A DNA stretch of 64,000 bases from Rosellinia necatrix (taxonomy: Eukaryota; Ascomycota; Sordariomycetes; Xylariales; Xylariaceae): the NCBI GenBank assembly GCA_021209875.1, contig JAGYVD010000005.1:3758001-3822000 (forward strand), given 5' to 3'. A model generated the notes under the pieces. That model was not told where the DNA came from. It searched no databases and saw only the letters and a program-made list of their open reading frames with translations. Shown in pieces: positions 61,329 through 64,000 of the stretch (positions are counted from its first letter, which is position 1; every line of letters starts with the position of its first letter). The translations under genes were made by a program, and so were the position numbers.

Positions 61329-62569
61329 GGCGGCGACTATCCAGCGTCTCGCTTCTGTGCTGGACTGTAGATATTAAGATGACACTGATGAACGTCAAGT
61401 TTGTCTACACACGTGTGGAGGTCGAATGAAGTTACAAAGAAAGGTGCTATCAAAGGTCGACGGGACGCCTGATGTGATATGATATTATATCGTGCTGGGG
61501 AGAGAAGAGAACGAGGAATCTAGGTCGCGATTGGATTCCAGATGGATTACTTTAGGCAGAGACGAGGCGAGCAGTTGCGCGCCACTGGTAGATCGCAAAA
61601 CGGGCGCTGGGAAGGAAAAAATGCGACACGGCGCGATGACTACCTAGATGGGCAGAAGGTATTTTACACGTCTTCTGCTGCCTTTCACAGGCCGGTAAAG
61701 TAATCGCCGGTGGCGGACGATGGACGTGCACAAAGGGTCTTGTGCCTTTCAGTATTTGTCCTCTTGCTAAAGAAATCATCCAGGAGACAACCTTAGCCGA
61801 AGTAGATGGCGCGCGACGAGGCTTTGGAGTGCGCTTTTCCCGGTAATAATGTGCTTATCCAGTATCTAAAGGCTGCAGGCCAGACCCGCTAAACCTATTC
61901 CGCTTGAGGTCGTGAAACATCTGCATAATGGGCCCACACTAAGACAAGACCACCCACCAAGTACACTAGGTGCCTGGCAGGTACTTGCCTACCTAGGCAG
62001 CTTCATATCTTCGGTAACAAATAAGATACTTCAATTTCTATTATATATTTGGTATGTTAACAGGTATCTTTTCAAAGGTGGGACCTCGAGAAGTACCTAG
62101 GTAGCTACCTCGGTAGGTAAGCCTTCAAAGTTGAACCCAATGGCGGATATTTAGGTAGGTAGGTACCTTAGGTACTAATGTATAGTGATATTGGCTTATC
62201 ACCTAGTTAGAATTTCAAGCTTAGGTGGGTAGCCCATCGAACGAACACCACCTGTTTGATTCGAGAACAGATGTACTCGATCAAATACTTTCTTGATATT
62301 GGAGCTCTCTCATCGCGGCTCAACTGGTGCTTGAAGCGTACCCTCAACGTGGTTGTTGGTATTGGGCCTTCTCTACTACCCATTCTTTCCATATAGGTGA
62401 ATTAGGCGAAACCGACGCGAAATCGACCAATCCAATCCGGTTCGATCCTCATCCCTCGCCCAGGACCTCTTACTGCCCTGACTGACCGCGCAATGTGCCT
62501 CGCCGTATGATTGAGTTCTTTTGCCAATGGCCTTGTCACGCGATAACGTAAGAACGAACGGTACGAACA
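61329..62569. other. Divergent promoter region RAT1 / USO1
   Basis: 1.24 kb between two start codons. The part at 61,950-62,190 is dense in CCTAGGTA/TACCTAGG/GGTAGGTA motifs, including the palindrome AGGTAGCTACCT at about 62,100-62,111. No gene is seen; both promoters must lie here. Confidence 0.55.
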
Positions 62570-64000
62570 ATGTTTTCGAGCATCGCCGCCGCCGCGCCCG
62601 CAAAGCAGTCTGTCGGTGATACTATAACCGTCCTCAGCGGCCGGCTGGGGTCTGCCACTCTTCTCGAAGACCGCCGTGCTGCCATCCTCGGTCTGCGCAG
62701 TTTCGCCAAGGACTACCCCGCTTCCGTTGCGTCGGGGGCTCTGAGAAGCCTGATCGGGAGCTTGTCTGCAGATGGCGAGGATGTCGATACTGTTAGGGTC
62801 GTTCTCGAGACCTTGCTAATGCTCTTCAACCCTAACCAAGACAGCCCGGAAGCGTCTGAGGAAATCGCTCTATGGCTTGCCGACGAGTTCACCCAGCGTC
62901 AAGAAAATATCACGCTACTGCTGGATTTCCTAGAGACCGCCGATTTCTACTCTCGGCTATATTCCTTGCAGCTGCTAGTTGCCATTCTCGCTGCACGAAC
63001 CGAAAGAACCGAAGAATGCATTTCCCTGGCGCCGCTGGGCATCCCCCGCTTGGTTGCTGTTCTTGAAGACCGACGTGACGCTGTACGAAATGAAGGCCTC
63101 ACGCTCCTCACATACCTCACGCCGTCTTCGTCGCTCATACAACAATCGGTGGCGTATCAAAATGCGTTCGAGCGAACGTTCGCTATCATTGAAGCGGAGG
63201 GGTCACTGTCGGAGGGCGGTAGGACCATCGAGGACTGCCTCATATTCCTGGCTAATCTCCTACGACTGAATCCTCCGAATCAATCGCTATTCCGTGAAAG
63301 TGGGTGTGTTGTGCAGCTGGCCAAACTGCTGGAGAGTACATATCAGACTGGCAAGGAAGAGGACGAAGCGGTCGCCGCGTGGGCTCAGGAGCAGCAAAAC
63401 AGAAATATATACGCTTTGCTAGCCGTTATTCGACTTTTCCTTATACCAGGGGCCGTTGGCACTTCCCAGAATCAGGTGGCCTTCTGGCAGCATGGCGTTC
63501 TTTATCATGCGCTTCAGGTTGCATTCAATTACAGGGCCGAGATGCCCATCAGAGCAGAGGTTCGGGATCTTCCCCATCGGTCGCCAGATTCAAAGAAATT
63601 GATTTATGTGTGTCGTAGGCTTTGATTACCTGTGCCGATACTATTAGAGGCAACGCAAAGCTTCAGGAGAACTTCGCCCAACTTCAGGTTCCATCGGTAG
63701 TAGACACGGCACCGGAAAGGAACAGCCAGACGGACAAGCCAAATGGCGCTCTACCTATCTACGTAATAGATGGTTTGTTAGATCTGGTCTTGAGCGTGTC
63801 CTCGGCTCAGGCCTTTGACCTGCGCGTAGCCGCGTGCCAGTGCATTAAAGCCTATTTCTTCAATCACCCTGAAGTACGCATGCATTTCTTACGACGTGCC
63901 ATAGAAGGCCACGCTTCTGGTGTTGATGAGACGGCGAATGTGCTAACTACGTTGCTCCGGCCTATTGGCGCCTCTACCACGAACGATCCGTACCGCCACT
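62570..64000 (+). CDS. USO1: Vesicle tethering factor Uso1/p115, 5' part
   Basis: This coiled-coil golgin tethers ER-derived COPII vesicles at the early Golgi downstream of Rab1/Ypt1. Exon 1 (62570-63559) and exon 2 (63619-64000, cut by the window edge) give the first 457 residues, all from the armadillo-like globular head. Family landmarks are DTITVLSGRLGSATLLEDRRAAI at the start, then GLRSFAKDYP, LLLDFLETADFYSRLYSLQLL, and, after the splice, ITCADTIRGNAKLQENFAQLQV and YVIDGLLDLVLS. The 59-nt intron has a GTTCGG donor and a CGTAG acceptor; translating through it stops within 66 nt of the donor. The long coiled-coil tail should follow to the right of the window. Confidence 0.9.

Noticed and set aside
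62440..62460. B-box-like GGTTCGATCC upstream of USO1
   Set aside because: The five bases on either side do not form a T-arm stem, and no A-box lies at the right distance.

Overview
The window is nuclear DNA of a filamentous ascomycete (Pezizomycotina, most likely a Sordariomycete; this is inferred from gene structure and protein wording, and I cannot name a genus). The genes have several short introns (about 47-210 bp) with GT..AG ends and branch sites resembling CTAAC. A block of very AT-rich, gene-free DNA abuts a normal, gene-rich block of moderate GC, which is typical of a genome with repeat-induced point mutation (RIP).

Layout. Bases 1 to about 19,720 are an extremely AT-rich, heavily mutated isochore with no credible gene. 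Three better-preserved islands stand out in it. Two are the 203-bp long terminal repeats (LTRs) of a 7.45-kb RIP-destroyed LTR retrotransposon (5041-12490, flanked by the target duplication GCGGG). The third is an unmutated, hairpin-rich solo LTR (13046-13253, flanked by CTAAT). From 19,720 to 21,340 composition returns to normal without a recognisable gene.

From 21.3 kb onward I resolve ten genes and rebuilt their splicing by hand, with reading frame preserved across every junction: QCR2 (complex III core 2, +), ATP15 (F1 epsilon, +), MAK10/NAA35 (NatC auxiliary subunit, +), a PMP47/ANT1-type peroxisomal carrier (-), an ARS-binding protein 2 family protein (+), an 8-exon MFS sugar/polyol transporter (+), an unrecognised 311-aa protein (+), a 13-exon neurofibromin-type RasGAP (-), the nuclear 5'-3' exoribonuclease RAT1 (-), and the 5' part of USO1/p115 (+), which runs off the right edge. 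Long intergenic spaces (33.9-38.8 and 54.0-58.2 kb) hold only simple repeats and TAGGTA/TACCTA-type motifs.

These are mostly unlinked housekeeping genes. The only functional neighbours are QCR2 and ATP15, two nuclear-encoded respiratory-chain/ATP-synthase subunits in tandem next to the heterochromatin-like boundary. I see no secondary-metabolite cluster, CRISPR array, rRNA or convincing tRNA. The most interesting structure is in the AT-rich block: a RIP gradient across the two LTRs of one element, and a compact solo LTR built largely of perfect hairpins.
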